From NCBI GenBank assembly GCA_016281355.1, contig JAEEIL010000031.1, positions 1 to 64,000 of the forward strand: a stretch of 64,000 nucleotides of DNA. The letters run 5' to 3'. This DNA comes from Elusimicrobiaceae bacterium. GTDB lineage: Bacteria > Elusimicrobiota > Elusimicrobia > Elusimicrobiales > Elusimicrobiaceae. Under the pieces are notes generated by a model. The model had not been told where the DNA came from. It saw only the letters and a list, made by a program, of their open reading frames with translations, and did not search any database. Numbering within the stretch: the stretch's first letter is position 1; each line of letters begins with the position of its first letter. Positions 41,977-50,885 of the stretch are shown here, one piece after another. A program made the translations under genes and the position numbers.

Positions 41977-43482
41977 TTAACTATTTACACAATTTTCATT
42001 TAAAACAAAGCATTGCCAATCTTTTTCAGCCAAACGGTCTTTACTTGTTTGGAAGTAACTTGCAAACATTGCTGTTTCAAAATTGTCCAGAGTTTCAAGG
42101 TAGGCCAACTGTTGTTCTTCCGTCAAATTGCCTTCTTCTACATAATTAATAAAGCATTTTGTAAAATCATCGTCATATATTGTATTATAAACTAATTTCA
42201 CATTATTATTTGTGGCAAGAGCATCGGTAATTTCATCGGTTGCATTTAAATATATTGTAGATGGATTATAGCCTGTATAGTATCTCAAAATTTCTTCCGC
42301 TGCTATAAGGGCAATTATTGGGCCTATACCACGCAATCTTTGATTGCCGGATTTTATAGATTTTACTGCCCACTCTTCTAAACTTTGTAACCATCCTTTT
42401 GCATTTGGCATTAGGGCTTCCAATCTTGAAACGGGAACCTCTTTTATAATTTTTGTAAGAGTTTTTGCATTTTCTTTAGAAAGTGTGCCGAATTCTTGAT
42501 GCAATGATTGTTGCCTGAAGATATTTCTTTGCCCACGTATACCAAATCTCGCTTGGCTTTTTATTTCTTCATATGCCGGATCAGCTAATTTTGACATATT
42601 GTCCAAAATATATAGTCTAGCCAATAAATTACGTTCTTCGGCAGGTATGGTGCTGTCTGCATAGGCCATTTCCATTAACTTGGTAAATTTAGATAGGAAG
42701 AATTTTATATTTGTTTTTGATGCAAATAAATCTTTAAGAAGAATGCCGGTATGATCCCTCATAAAAGAATCCCAAGAGAAAATCTTTGTCATTGCAGGTA
42801 TTGTATGCCTTGCTAAACTTTCCGCAGGAACTGAAGTTTCCATTAGTTTTAAAGGTAAATTATTATGTGTGAGTTCAGATAAAAACAAATTTAAACTTCT
42901 TGACATCGGGCCGTATTTGTTTGCTTGTTGAGTGAATCCTTCAAGGAAAGTTTCAAGTAATTTTTTGTCACCTTGGGATACTAATTTTATAAGATCTTCT
43001 TTTAATGATCTTGTTATATGATCTATGATGTGCGGATTGTCGGAGAAGAAAGATAAGTATAAAGTACTTGCCTGGTTTTTTCCTTCTAAGGCAGCTGTTA
43101 TCATATCGAAATCCGGTTTTGCAAAACTTGTTTCTATCAAAAAATACCAATCTGTTTTGGAAATTAATTCCTCACTGCCAAGTTGTTTCCTTAAATAATT
43201 TAAAAACGGTACTCTTTCTTCTTGGGAAAGTATTTTCATGTTCTCTCTCATCGATATACCAAAATCCATTATTCTGTCTGTATCTCTTATTTGGTTTGGT
43301 TCTTTCATCTTATTTAATGCTGTCAGCATTTCCTGTTTTGCTTGCTCTACCGGTATATTGGTTATAATATTTGCAATTTCTGCTTGTTCTTGTTTAAGGT
43401 CTAAATCAAAATTTATAGCATAGGAAGGCACAATAAATTGTGTTGTAATAAGTACAGAGAAAATGATATGTTTTAATTCCAT
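41977..43482 (-). CDS. Exported, mostly helical protein of unknown function
   Basis: I start at ATG 43482, giving 501 residues, because it opens a signal peptide (MELKHIIFSVLITTQFIVPSYA) and is preceded by GGGG four bases upstream; the longer frame to 43509 would overlap the -10 box. The mature part is almost entirely amphipathic helix with no recognised domain. It has two Cys near the C-terminus (CFVLNENC) and one further on that side (CFINY). It lies downstream of the ORF6N gene in the same direction but has its own promoter and an inverted-repeat operator candidate. Confidence 0.72.
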   Translation of the reverse strand: MELKHIIFSVLITTQFIVPSYAINFDLDLKQEQAEIANIITNIPVEQAKQEMLTALNKMKEPNQIRDTDRIMDFGISMRENMKILSQEERVPFLNYLRKQLGSEELISKTDWYFLIETSFAKPDFDMITAALEGKNQASTLYLSFFSDNPHIIDHITRSLKEDLIKLVSQGDKKLLETFLEGFTQQANKYGPMSRSLNLFLSELTHNNLPLKLMETSVPAESLARHTIPAMTKIFSWDSFMRDHTGILLKDLFASKTNIKFFLSKFTKLMEMAYADSTIPAEERNLLARLYILDNMSKLADPAYEEIKSQARFGIRGQRNIFRQQSLHQEFGTLSKENAKTLTKIIKEVPVSRLEALMPNAKGWLQSLEEWAVKSIKSGNQRLRGIGPIIALIAAEEILRYYTGYNPSTIYLNATDEITDALATNNNVKLVYNTIYDDDFTKCFINYVEEGNLTEEQQLAYLETLDNFETAMFASYFQTSKDRLAEKDWQCFVLNENCVNS

Positions 43483-43496
43483 AAGATCCCCATACT

Positions 43497-43515
43497 CATA
43501 TAATGACATTATATG
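43497..43515. promoter_or_regulatory. 19-bp perfect palindrome over the promoter of the exported helical protein gene
   Basis: CATATAATG-A-CATTATATG is a perfect 9-1-9 inverted repeat that overlaps the -10 box and the expected transcription start. It is a candidate operator. The regulator is unknown. Confidence 0.6.
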
Positions 43516-43534
43516 GAAATTATTTCAAGTGCAA
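43508..43534 (-). promoter_or_regulatory. Promoter of the exported helical protein gene
   Basis: On the minus strand, TTGCAC (43534-43529) is followed after 15 bases by TATAAT (43513-43508). The spacing is short; shifting the -10 to TAATGT gives 17. Confidence 0.55.
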
Positions 43535-43566
43535 AAGGACCCTAATTAAAATAGGCCTTAAGACCT
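43535..43566 (-). terminator. Hairpin element after the ORF6N gene, similar to one at 58104-58132
   Basis: Read on the plus strand, AAAGGACCCTA-x-AAAATAGGCCTT forms an imperfect hairpin. On the minus strand it is followed by TTTTGC. A near-copy occurs at 58104-58132. It probably terminates the flippase-receiver-ORF6N operon. Confidence 0.5.
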
Positions 43567-43567
43567 A

Positions 43568-43921
43568 CTATTTTAAGAGATTATTTATAATATTTTCTTG
43601 GTTATTTAAAGCAAGCAGTTTGTTGCGCAGATCGGCAGCTTTTTTGCATTTTTTCAATAAGAACACACAAAGTACAACGCCGTTTGGTGTAAAGACATAA
43701 GGCAAACGTTTTGCATAACGTAAACGTTCTGCATGGGTTACACAATAATTTTTTACTAAATCCTGTTTTTCTTCTTCGTTTAATTTAAAATATGTTTCCT
43801 TTGGGAAGACGGTAATGTTTCTTTTAAAAAAAGAAATAAAACTTTTAGGCAGTAAATCTAAAGCTTTTGCCAAATCTGAATCAGTTATTACTTGATTGTT
43901 CCTTATTATTCTAAAATTCAT
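43568..43921 (-). CDS. ORF6N-domain (KilA-N related) DNA-binding-like protein
   Basis: The protein has 117 residues. The sequence follows the ORF6N layout: a start of ITDSDLAKALDLLPK, then FFKRNITVFPKETYFKLNEEE, then LPYVFTPNGVVLCVFLLKKC, where the phage family has VxRNxxRFPxDFxFQL and YAFTEQGV. ORF6N domains are known mainly from phage and plasmid regulators and antirepressors. Here the gene overlaps a CheY-like receiver gene by 4 bases, with no phage genes around, so it is likely a domesticated regulator. The recognition is by eye from motifs. Confidence 0.75.
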   Translation of the reverse strand: MNFRIIRNNQVITDSDLAKALDLLPKSFISFFKRNITVFPKETYFKLNEEEKQDLVKNYCVTHAERLRYAKRLPYVFTPNGVVLCVFLLKKCKKAADLRNKLLALNNQENIINNLLK

Positions 43922-44292
43922 TTATTTTCCTTGGGAATAAATTTCAAAATTTCCGCCAAAGTTTGTTTTAAGTCGTAAGGTTTTGAAATAAAATGGTCTG
44001 CCCCTGCATTTTTCGCGCGTTCAATATCCTCCGGTGCGGTTAAAGTGGACATTATTATAACAGGTATTTTCATTAAAGCCATATCACTCTTTACCGCCTG
44101 ACAAATTTCAAAACCGTTTACATGTGGCAGCATCAAATCTAGTAAAATGATACTTGGCTTGTATTTTTTTATTTCAATAACGGCACGCCTACCGTCATTA
44201 ATCCACAAAACCTCATGCCCTTTCATTTCCAGAGCAGGTTTAATAATTTGTGCCAAAGTTTTTGAATCTTCAATTAAAATTATTTTTGCCAT
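43918..44292 (-). CDS. Single-domain CheY-like response regulator
   Basis: The 124 residues form one receiver domain: E8-D9 in the acidic pocket, phospho-accepting D52 in LLDLMLPHVNGFE, Ser/Thr in IIMSTLT and Lys in ISKPYD. It has no output domain. It starts one base after the flippase-like gene and overlaps the ORF6N gene by 4 bases; the tight coupling suggests that the ORF6N protein is its output partner. No histidine kinase is adjacent. Confidence 0.94.
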   Translation of the reverse strand: MAKIILIEDSKTLAQIIKPALEMKGHEVLWINDGRRAVIEIKKYKPSIILLDLMLPHVNGFEICQAVKSDMALMKIPVIIMSTLTAPEDIERAKNAGADHFISKPYDLKQTLAEILKFIPKENK

Positions 44293-45363
44293 TTATTCCG
44301 CCTTTTGTGATTGCTTTTCAAGGTATTCCTGTGCACGGTTTTTGCGCATAGGTGTCGGTTCTGAAAGTTTTAAACCCCAATATACAAAAATACTTATAAT
44401 GCCGGGGATAATATAATAAACAACACGGTAAATCAAAGCGGCCATTAATGCGGTGTCCCAATCAATACCCGCTTGGGAGAACACTGTTGCCATGGCAATT
44501 TCCATAGCGCCTATTCCGCCCGGCAAAACCGGTATCAAAGTCGTTGCCATCCCAACGGCAAAACCCGCAAGCAATATGCCTATACCGATTTTTACGCCAA
44601 CTGCCAAAAACGCAAGATATAAAATTAAAATAGTAAATATCCAGTCCCCGCACACATATAAAATAGTAGCAGTCATTTTACTTTTATTTTTGTGTATGGT
44701 TTTTATACCATTATCTAGTTGTGTAGTGAATGCAGAAAAATTATTTTTTGGTATCAATGCTCCGAAAAGTTTATATATTACCTTATTTGTATACATAAAC
44801 ATTTTGCGAAGGCCTTTGTAGCGAAATTCACTGTTAAAGAAAAATGCCGTTATAGCCGCACCGACTAATGCAATACATACAACTGCAATAAAATTTCTAA
44901 CAATTTGTTCCCTAGACATTCCGCTTGAAAGTACCAAAAGTAAAGTGCCCTGCAAAATAATTGCAAATAAAACTACATATAAAAGAACGGTTATAACAAT
45001 ACTTGCCATAACACTAATACCTAAAGGTATACCGCGTTTACCTAGCAAATGCGCACGCAAAGCAAAACCGCTTACACCCATTGTTGAGACCAAATAATTT
45101 ACTGTTGTAGAAACAAATGCTATGCTCATACAAGCGCCGACGCTTATTTTGCGGCCCAGCAATTTTAAAGTTTCCCATAAAGAAAGGCCCATAAAAACAT
45201 AAATTATGCCCGAAGCAAGCATAGACAGTATCAAATAAAATGTATTAACCTCGCGCCAGATTTTGAGGAAATTATCTTTGCCGTTATAAATAAACCATAT
45301 CAATGCCGATACGGAAATAAGGCAACTTAAAATAACCCAAATATGTTTTTTTATGGTGTTCAT
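44293..45363 (-). CDS. Lysylphosphatidylglycerol synthase-type transmembrane protein (flippase-like)
   Basis: The protein has 356 residues with about eight hydrophobic segments, matching the MprF-type/AglD membrane domain (GISVGACMSIAFVSTTVNYL-like N-terminal pattern, later GFAVGMATTLIPVLPGGIGAMEIAM with the typical P-G-G-x-G-x-E motif). Proteins of this family without the aminoacyltransferase domain are thought to move lipid-linked substrates; the substrate here is unknown. It begins a tight operon with the CheY-like and ORF6N genes and is divergent from uvrA by 44 bases. GGGGAG precedes the ATG. Confidence 0.88.
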   Translation of the reverse strand: MNTIKKHIWVILSCLISVSALIWFIYNGKDNFLKIWREVNTFYLILSMLASGIIYVFMGLSLWETLKLLGRKISVGACMSIAFVSTTVNYLVSTMGVSGFALRAHLLGKRGIPLGISVMASIVITVLLYVVLFAIILQGTLLLVLSSGMSREQIVRNFIAVVCIALVGAAITAFFFNSEFRYKGLRKMFMYTNKVIYKLFGALIPKNNFSAFTTQLDNGIKTIHKNKSKMTATILYVCGDWIFTILILYLAFLAVGVKIGIGILLAGFAVGMATTLIPVLPGGIGAMEIAMATVFSQAGIDWDTALMAALIYRVVYYIIPGIISIFVYWGLKLSEPTPMRKNRAQEYLEKQSQKAE

Positions 45364-45407
45364 AAAACTCCCCTTTATAAATTATATAATTTAATTAGAG
45401 GTTTGTT

Positions 45408-48239
45408 ATGGAAAACATTTTAATTTCAGGTGCAAGAACAAATAATTTAAAAAACGTTACTTTAAAATTACCGCGCGGTAAAATGATTGTGATGACCGGT
45501 TTATCCGGCTCAGGCAAAAGTTCCCTTGCCTTTGATACAATTTACGCGGAAGGGCAAAGAAGATATGTTGAAAGCATGTCCGCCTATGCCAGGCAATTTT
45601 TGGACTTGATGCAAAAGCCTGATGTCGATTTGATTGAAGGTCTTTCACCGGCTATTTCCATAGAACAACGCGCACCTGCCCGTAACCCACGCTCCACAGT
45701 TGCAACAGTTACGGAAATTTATGATTATTTACGCCTTTTATTTGCACGTATCGGCAAACGCTATTGCCCGGAATGCGGCAGGCCTGTTCAACAATATTCT
45801 TTGCAGGCTATTTGCGAAGATATCTTAAAAAAATACTCAGGGAAAACAGTTACCGTTTTAGCCCCTTTAATACAAGGTAAAAAAGGGACTTATGAGGAAC
45901 TTTTTGCGCGCCTTAAAAAAGAGGGTTTTGTGAAAATTTTGGCAAACGGGGAAGAATATGATTTGTCTAATCCGCCTGTTTTAGCGCGTTATAAAAAACA
46001 TAATCTTGATTTAATTGTAGACGAAATTTTAATTTCACTTGAGGAAAAAGAACGTTTGACAGAAGCATTAGAGCTTGCAACAAAATATTCAAAGGGTTTG
46101 GTGCGTATTTCGGAAAACGGGAAAGTTTTTACTTATAGCGAAAATAATGCTTGTGCTCATTGCGGTATCGGTTTTACCGATTTGGAACCGCGCTTATTTT
46201 CCTTTAATGCACCGCAGGGCGCTTGCCCGGAGTGTAACGGGCTTGGCCTTAAAATCGAAATTGATGAAGATTTGGTTGTACCGGATAAAAATCTCTCAAT
46301 TTCGGAAGGTGCAATTTATGCATGGAGTTCCCCGGTAACAAATAAAACTAACCGTTGGAAAAATTCCTGGGCAGGTTATTATTACGAAATTTTAAGTTCA
46401 GTTTGCCGCCGCCAGCATATATCAATGACAAAACCTTGGAAAGATTTAACCCGCAAACAACAGGAAATAATTTTGTTCGGCGGTGAAGATGTGGATTATA
46501 AAGTTTCCTGGACGGGTAATGATGCACCTTTTGAAGGCGTAATTAATAATTTAAAACGCCGTAACAGTGATAGCGAAAGCGAATTTGTGCGTGAGGCGGT
46601 TTATGAAAGATTTATGCGTGAAATTGAATGCCCTGTTTGCCATGGCGCGCGTTTAAATAAAGAGGCCCTTGCCGTTAAAATCAACGGTAAAAATATTGCG
46701 GAAATTTCCCAGATGCAAGTTGGGCAAGCGCTTGATTTTATAAACAATTTAAAATTAACAGAGCGTGAAGAACTTATTGCAAAACAAGTCTTAAAAGAAA
46801 TACGCGCACGGCTTGGTTTTTTAAATAGTGTTGGGCTTTCTTATTTAACTTTGAACAGAAAATCTCAAACACTTTCCGGCGGAGAGGCACAACGTATACA
46901 CCTCGCAACACAAATAGGCAGCGGTTTAACAGGCGTTTTATATGTGCTGGATGAGCCGACAATCGGTTTGCATTCCCGCGATAATGATCGTCTTATTGAA
47001 ACACTTAAAAAATTGCGTGATCTGGGTAATACTTTAATTATTGTGGAACACGATAAAGACACTATGCTTGCGGCGGACCATCTTGTTGAACTTGGCCCTG
47101 CGGCAGGTTTAAACGGTGGGCAAATTGTTGCCGAAGGCAGTTTAAAAGAATTTGTTAAAAATAAAAATTCAATTACAGCCGCTTACTTGAACGGAACAAA
47201 ACAAATTTTGCCGAACTTAGACCCTAAAAAACCTTCTAAAAAATGGCTTGAAATTTGCGGGGCAAAACAATTTAACTTAAAAAATATTAATGTTAAAATT
47301 CCACTTGGTTTATTTGTTTGTGTGACGGGTGTTTCCGGTTCCGGTAAATCAACTTTGGTACATAATGTTCTATACAATGCTCTTGCCAAAAAGTTTTACG
47401 GTTCAAAAGAACAACCGGGTGCACACCGCGATATTAAAGGGCTTGAACACATAAATAAGGTAATTATTGTGGATCAAACCCCGATAGGTAAAACACCACG
47501 CTCAAATCCTGCTACTTACACGGGTGTTTTTACTGCGATACGTGAACTTTTTGCACAAATGCCCGAAGCTAAAAGACGCGGTTATAAAGCCGGACGTTTT
47601 AGTTTTAATATTAAAGGCGGCCGCTGTGAAAAGTGTGAAGGCGACGGTATTATAAAAATACAAATGCAATTTTTACCGGATATTTATGTTAAGTGCGAAG
47701 AATGTGACGGTAAAAGATTTAACGAGGATACACTTACAGTTAAATTCAAGGGTAAAAATATTTCTGATGTTTTAGAAATGACTGTGGACCAAGCAGTTGA
47801 CTTTTTTGCCGATATTCCCAAAATCAAAAAGACTTTAAAAACTTTACAAGATGTCGGCCTTGGCTACATTAAATTGGGACAAAGTGCCACCACTTTATCG
47901 GGCGGAGAGGCACAAAGGGTTAAACTCGCAGATGAACTTTCCCGCCGTGCAACAGGGGACACACTTTATATTTTAGATGAGCCTACAACCGGCTTGCATT
48001 TTGCCGATATTGATAAACTCCTAAAAGTTCTGCATCGCTTGAGCGACCAAGGGAATACCGTTTTGGTAATTGAACATAACCTTGATATTATTAAAACGGC
48101 TGACTGGATAATTGATCTTGGCCCCGAAGGGGGGGACAAAGGCGGTTATATTGTGGCGGAAGGCTCTGTTCCTGAAGTCTCAAAGAGCCCAAGTTATACC
48201 GGTAAATATCTGAAAGCCGAACTTGAAAGTATAAAATAA
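45408..48239 (+). CDS. uvrA: UvrABC excinuclease subunit A
   Basis: UvrA recognises bulky DNA lesions in nucleotide excision repair. The 943-residue length is usual. There are two ABC modules, with Walker A GLSGSGKSSLAF near residue 31 and GVSGSGKSTLV in the second half, and signature LSGGEAQR in both. Zinc-finger Cys pairs are CPECG, CAHC/CPEC, CPVCHG and CEKCEG/CEEC. GAGG precedes the ATG. The ORF is followed directly by the promoter of the acyltransferase gene. Confidence 0.98.
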   Translation: MENILISGARTNNLKNVTLKLPRGKMIVMTGLSGSGKSSLAFDTIYAEGQRRYVESMSAYARQFLDLMQKPDVDLIEGLSPAISIEQRAPARNPRSTVATVTEIYDYLRLLFARIGKRYCPECGRPVQQYSLQAICEDILKKYSGKTVTVLAPLIQGKKGTYEELFARLKKEGFVKILANGEEYDLSNPPVLARYKKHNLDLIVDEILISLEEKERLTEALELATKYSKGLVRISENGKVFTYSENNACAHCGIGFTDLEPRLFSFNAPQGACPECNGLGLKIEIDEDLVVPDKNLSISEGAIYAWSSPVTNKTNRWKNSWAGYYYEILSSVCRRQHISMTKPWKDLTRKQQEIILFGGEDVDYKVSWTGNDAPFEGVINNLKRRNSDSESEFVREAVYERFMREIECPVCHGARLNKEALAVKINGKNIAEISQMQVGQALDFINNLKLTEREELIAKQVLKEIRARLGFLNSVGLSYLTLNRKSQTLSGGEAQRIHLATQIGSGLTGVLYVLDEPTIGLHSRDNDRLIETLKKLRDLGNTLIIVEHDKDTMLAADHLVELGPAAGLNGGQIVAEGSLKEFVKNKNSITAAYLNGTKQILPNLDPKKPSKKWLEICGAKQFNLKNINVKIPLGLFVCVTGVSGSGKSTLVHNVLYNALAKKFYGSKEQPGAHRDIKGLEHINKVIIVDQTPIGKTPRSNPATYTGVFTAIRELFAQMPEAKRRGYKAGRFSFNIKGGRCEKCEGDGIIKIQMQFLPDIYVKCEECDGKRFNEDTLTVKFKGKNISDVLEMTVDQAVDFFADIPKIKKTLKTLQDVGLGYIKLGQSATTLSGGEAQRVKLADELSRRATGDTLYILDEPTTGLHFADIDKLLKVLHRLSDQGNTVLVIEHNLDIIKTADWIIDLGPEGGDKGGYIVAEGSVPEVSKSPSYTGKYLKAELESIK

Positions 48240-48266
48240 ATTTTCTGTACGCGCGCGCTATTAGTT

Positions 48267-48275
48267 TGCTATAAT
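48267..48275 (+). promoter_or_regulatory. Extended -10 promoter of the envelope operon, leaderless type
   Basis: TGC-TATAAT ends six bases before the ATG at 48282, with no Shine-Dalgarno. Confidence 0.68.
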
Positions 48276-48281
48276 GTAGAT

Positions 48282-49202
48282 ATGAAGAATTTCTGCCACT
48301 ACCTTGAGTATCTGGGCCTCAGGTTTTTAATTTTCATTTTAAGCCTGATGCCGGAGAGTATCCTCATCAAATTTGGGGAGTTTATGGGCCTTGTTCTCAC
48401 CAAAGTTATGCCCAACAGATATAAAAGGAGTATTGCTGATATTCAAAAAGTTTTCCCAAACAAAACACCGGAAGAATGCCAACAGATTGCTAAAAAATCT
48501 TGGATAAATATCGGCCGCATTGTAACGGAATTTGCACATGCAATAAAATTACCTAAAGAAGAAATAATTAAAAAAATCCGTTTTGTAAATTGTGAAAATT
48601 TCTTTAAAGATAACCAAGAAGGAAAAGGCGGTATTTTACTCTTAGGGCATTTCGCAAATTGGGAACTCCTTGGCCTTGCAACTGCCATAAAAACCAAAAA
48701 AATGGCCTTTGTTGCTTACCCGCAAAATAATAAATATGTTGATGAATATATTACGAAACTCAGAAGTCTGTTCGGTAGCACTTTGATAAGTTCCCATAAC
48801 CCGTTTTTTGCTTCTTTTAGAGCCGTAAAAAAGGGTGCTTTGCTCGCAATTTTAGCGGACCAAAGCGTAATATCTTCAAAATTTTATATGAATTTTTTAA
48901 ATAGGCCGGCAGAAGTTTCCCCAATGCCGGCTGTACTTTCTTTAAAAACAGGTGTTCCTGTGCATTGCTTGGAATTTTACCGCGATGGGGATCAATTAAT
49001 TGCCCATTGCAGTGAAAGTATTTATCCACCGAAAGTAGAATATTCCACACAAGCTGTGGCAGATTATACAAAGGTTTTGCAAGCTAAACTGGAAAAAAAT
49101 GTTCTTGACCATCCTGAAGATTGGCTTTGGGCACATAACAGATGGAAACGTGAGGCCGAGGCCCGTAGAGCTTTAGAGGAGGGTAAAGTCCGTGCCGATT
49201 AA
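48282..49202 (+). CDS. Lipid A biosynthesis acyltransferase (LpxL/HtrB family)
   Basis: This inner-membrane enzyme adds a secondary acyl chain to Kdo-lipid A. The 306 residues include an N-terminal hydrophobic helix, the catalytic H-x4-D/E motif as HFANWELLG (about residue 124), and downstream LADQSVISS and MPAVLSLKTGVPV segments and the C-terminal HPEDWLWAHNRWK typical of the family. It heads an operon with gmhB, heptose kinase and kdsB, which supports an LPS role. Which acyl transfer it performs (LpxL or LpxM) is not decidable. Confidence 0.92.
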   Translation: MKNFCHYLEYLGLRFLIFILSLMPESILIKFGEFMGLVLTKVMPNRYKRSIADIQKVFPNKTPEECQQIAKKSWINIGRIVTEFAHAIKLPKEEIIKKIRFVNCENFFKDNQEGKGGILLLGHFANWELLGLATAIKTKKMAFVAYPQNNKYVDEYITKLRSLFGSTLISSHNPFFASFRAVKKGALLAILADQSVISSKFYMNFLNRPAEVSPMPAVLSLKTGVPVHCLEFYRDGDQLIAHCSESIYPPKVEYSTQAVADYTKVLQAKLEKNVLDHPEDWLWAHNRWKREAEARRALEEGKVRAD

Positions 49203-49767
49203 AGAGAGTAAAACTCCGTTAAATAAAGCTGTTTTTTTAGATAGGGATGGCACCGTTATTTTTGAAAAACCGGGCGTATATTTGGCCGATCCCAAAAAAG
49301 TCCGGCTTTACAAAAATACTCTAATCGGGCTTAAAAAACTTTACAAAGCAGGTTATAAATTGTTCATTGTTTCCAATCAATCAGGTATAGGGCGCGGTTA
49401 TTTTGACGAAGATACCATGCTTTCTGTTATGGCTTCAATGTTAAAAAAATTAAAAGGTGTGAAAATCGAAGGCATAAGTTATTGCCCCCATGCACCTAAC
49501 GAAAAGTGCCAATGCCGCAAACCTTTACCGAAAATGGGTAAACAAATTATTAAAGGTTATAAACTTAACACTAAAAAATGTTTTATGATCGGTGATAAAA
49601 AAAGTGATATGGAGTTTGCTAAAAATATCAAAGTTGAAGGCATTTTAGTTTTAACCGGTAACGGCCGAAAGCAAGCAAAAAAATATAAAGCCGAACTGAA
49701 AAATTTTAAACATTGTACCGATTTAAAAAGTGCCGCGAATTATATTTTAGATAAAGAGGTTTTATGA
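49192..49767 (+). CDS. gmhB: D-glycero-beta-D-manno-heptose 1,7-bisphosphate 7-phosphatase
   Basis: GmhB dephosphorylates heptose bisphosphate in ADP-heptose synthesis. The 191 residues are HAD-type: the nucleophile motif FLDRDGTVI, VSNQSGIGRGYF, a Zn-binding loop CPHAPNEKCQCRKP and the acidic MIGDKKSDMEFA. The start is GTG with GGAGGG upstream; it overlaps the acyltransferase by 11 bases. The heptose kinase gene follows two genes later. Confidence 0.94.
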   Translation: MPIKESKTPLNKAVFLDRDGTVIFEKPGVYLADPKKVRLYKNTLIGLKKLYKAGYKLFIVSNQSGIGRGYFDEDTMLSVMASMLKKLKGVKIEGISYCPHAPNEKCQCRKPLPKMGKQIIKGYKLNTKKCFMIGDKKSDMEFAKNIKVEGILVLTGNGRKQAKKYKAELKNFKHCTDLKSAANYILDKEVL

Positions 49768-50885
49768 GAAAAATTTTATTTGTAGTTTTTTGTTTCATTT
49801 TTATTTGTGCTTGTAAGACAGCACAGAAAGAAATGCCTACGCAAGATGTACAAACACCGGAACAACAAATTGCAGCGCAAGAATTTGTAACACAGGAATC
49901 TACCGAAACTGAAGTTGCAGTAGAAAAACAAGAACCCAAACAAGAGACAAAACCAAAACAAATTACCAAAACTGAAACAGTACAAGAAATTAAACAAGAA
50001 ACAAAAACAACCGTTAAAGAGGAAGTAAAACAAGAAACTACCCCAACGAAACCGACGGAAATAATTACTACCGAAGTTAAACTTGATCCGGCAAACCCAC
50101 CGAAAGAAATTTTAAAAACCGATGACGGACGTTTAACCCACCCTTGGTATTTTATGAAAGTTTCTACTTTCTCACCTGAAGGTAAAGCACCGCTTTGGTT
50201 CGGGGAAGAATTAAATTATAAAATATCCTGGGCTTTTGTTACCGCCGGAGAAGCTACAATTAAAGCAGATAAACTTTTATATAACGGTAAGGAATATGCT
50301 TATCAAATTGAAACGCTTGCCAAATCTTACCCGGTAATAGACAAAATGTTTAAAGTTCGCGATATAAATATGTCTTGGATAAAATCAGATTTATCAAAAT
50401 CTTTGGGTTATTGGCAAAGTGTGCGTGAAGGCTCTTATAAGCGTGACGAGTGGCTTAATTTCGATTATAAAAATAATTATTACAATATGTATAAGCAAAA
50501 TAAGAGAGGGGAACTTTATAAGTTTACCACACCTTTTACCGGAACAGAAGTTTTTGATGTTTTGAGTGCTTTATATTATGTAAGAAACCCTAAGATTTCA
50601 TTGAAAGATACCATTTATTTTGATATAGTTAATGTAAATAAACAATATCCCCTAAAAGTAATTGTTCACGGTAAAGAAAAGATTAAAACCAAAGCAGGTA
50701 CTTTTAATTGCATAGTCGTTGAGCCTATGATAAGCGGGGAAAGTATTTTTGTAGTAAAAGGTAAGAGTTTAAAAGTTTGGTTGACTGATGATGAATACCG
50801 TCTGCCGGTAAAATTGGCGGTGGAAGTTTTTATAGGTTCGGTTAAAGCAGAACTTTATTCTTATAAGAAAGGGGGGAATTTATGA
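49764..50885 (+). CDS. DUF3108 lipoprotein
   Basis: The protein has 373 residues. A lipoprotein signal peptide ends in ICAC (lipid Cys about residue 19). A ~100-residue Gln/Glu/Lys/Thr-rich low-complexity linker with repeated KQE-type units follows, then a DUF3108 domain from about residue 145 (APLWFGEELNYKISWAFVTAGEA). DUF3108 proteins are periplasmic beta-structures of unclear function often near envelope genes, as here between gmhB and the heptose kinase. It overlaps both neighbours by 4 bases. Confidence 0.86.
   Translation: MRKILFVVFCFIFICACKTAQKEMPTQDVQTPEQQIAAQEFVTQESTETEVAVEKQEPKQETKPKQITKTETVQEIKQETKTTVKEEVKQETTPTKPTEIITTEVKLDPANPPKEILKTDDGRLTHPWYFMKVSTFSPEGKAPLWFGEELNYKISWAFVTAGEATIKADKLLYNGKEYAYQIETLAKSYPVIDKMFKVRDINMSWIKSDLSKSLGYWQSVREGSYKRDEWLNFDYKNNYYNMYKQNKRGELYKFTTPFTGTEVFDVLSALYYVRNPKISLKDTIYFDIVNVNKQYPLKVIVHGKEKIKTKAGTFNCIVVEPMISGESIFVVKGKSLKVWLTDDEYRLPVKLAVEVFIGSVKAELYSYKKGGNL

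Noticed and set aside
43568-43921. ORF6N gene as evidence for a prophage
   Set aside because: No integrase, structural or lysis genes, no att-like repeats and ordinary flanking genes; a domesticated domain is more likely.
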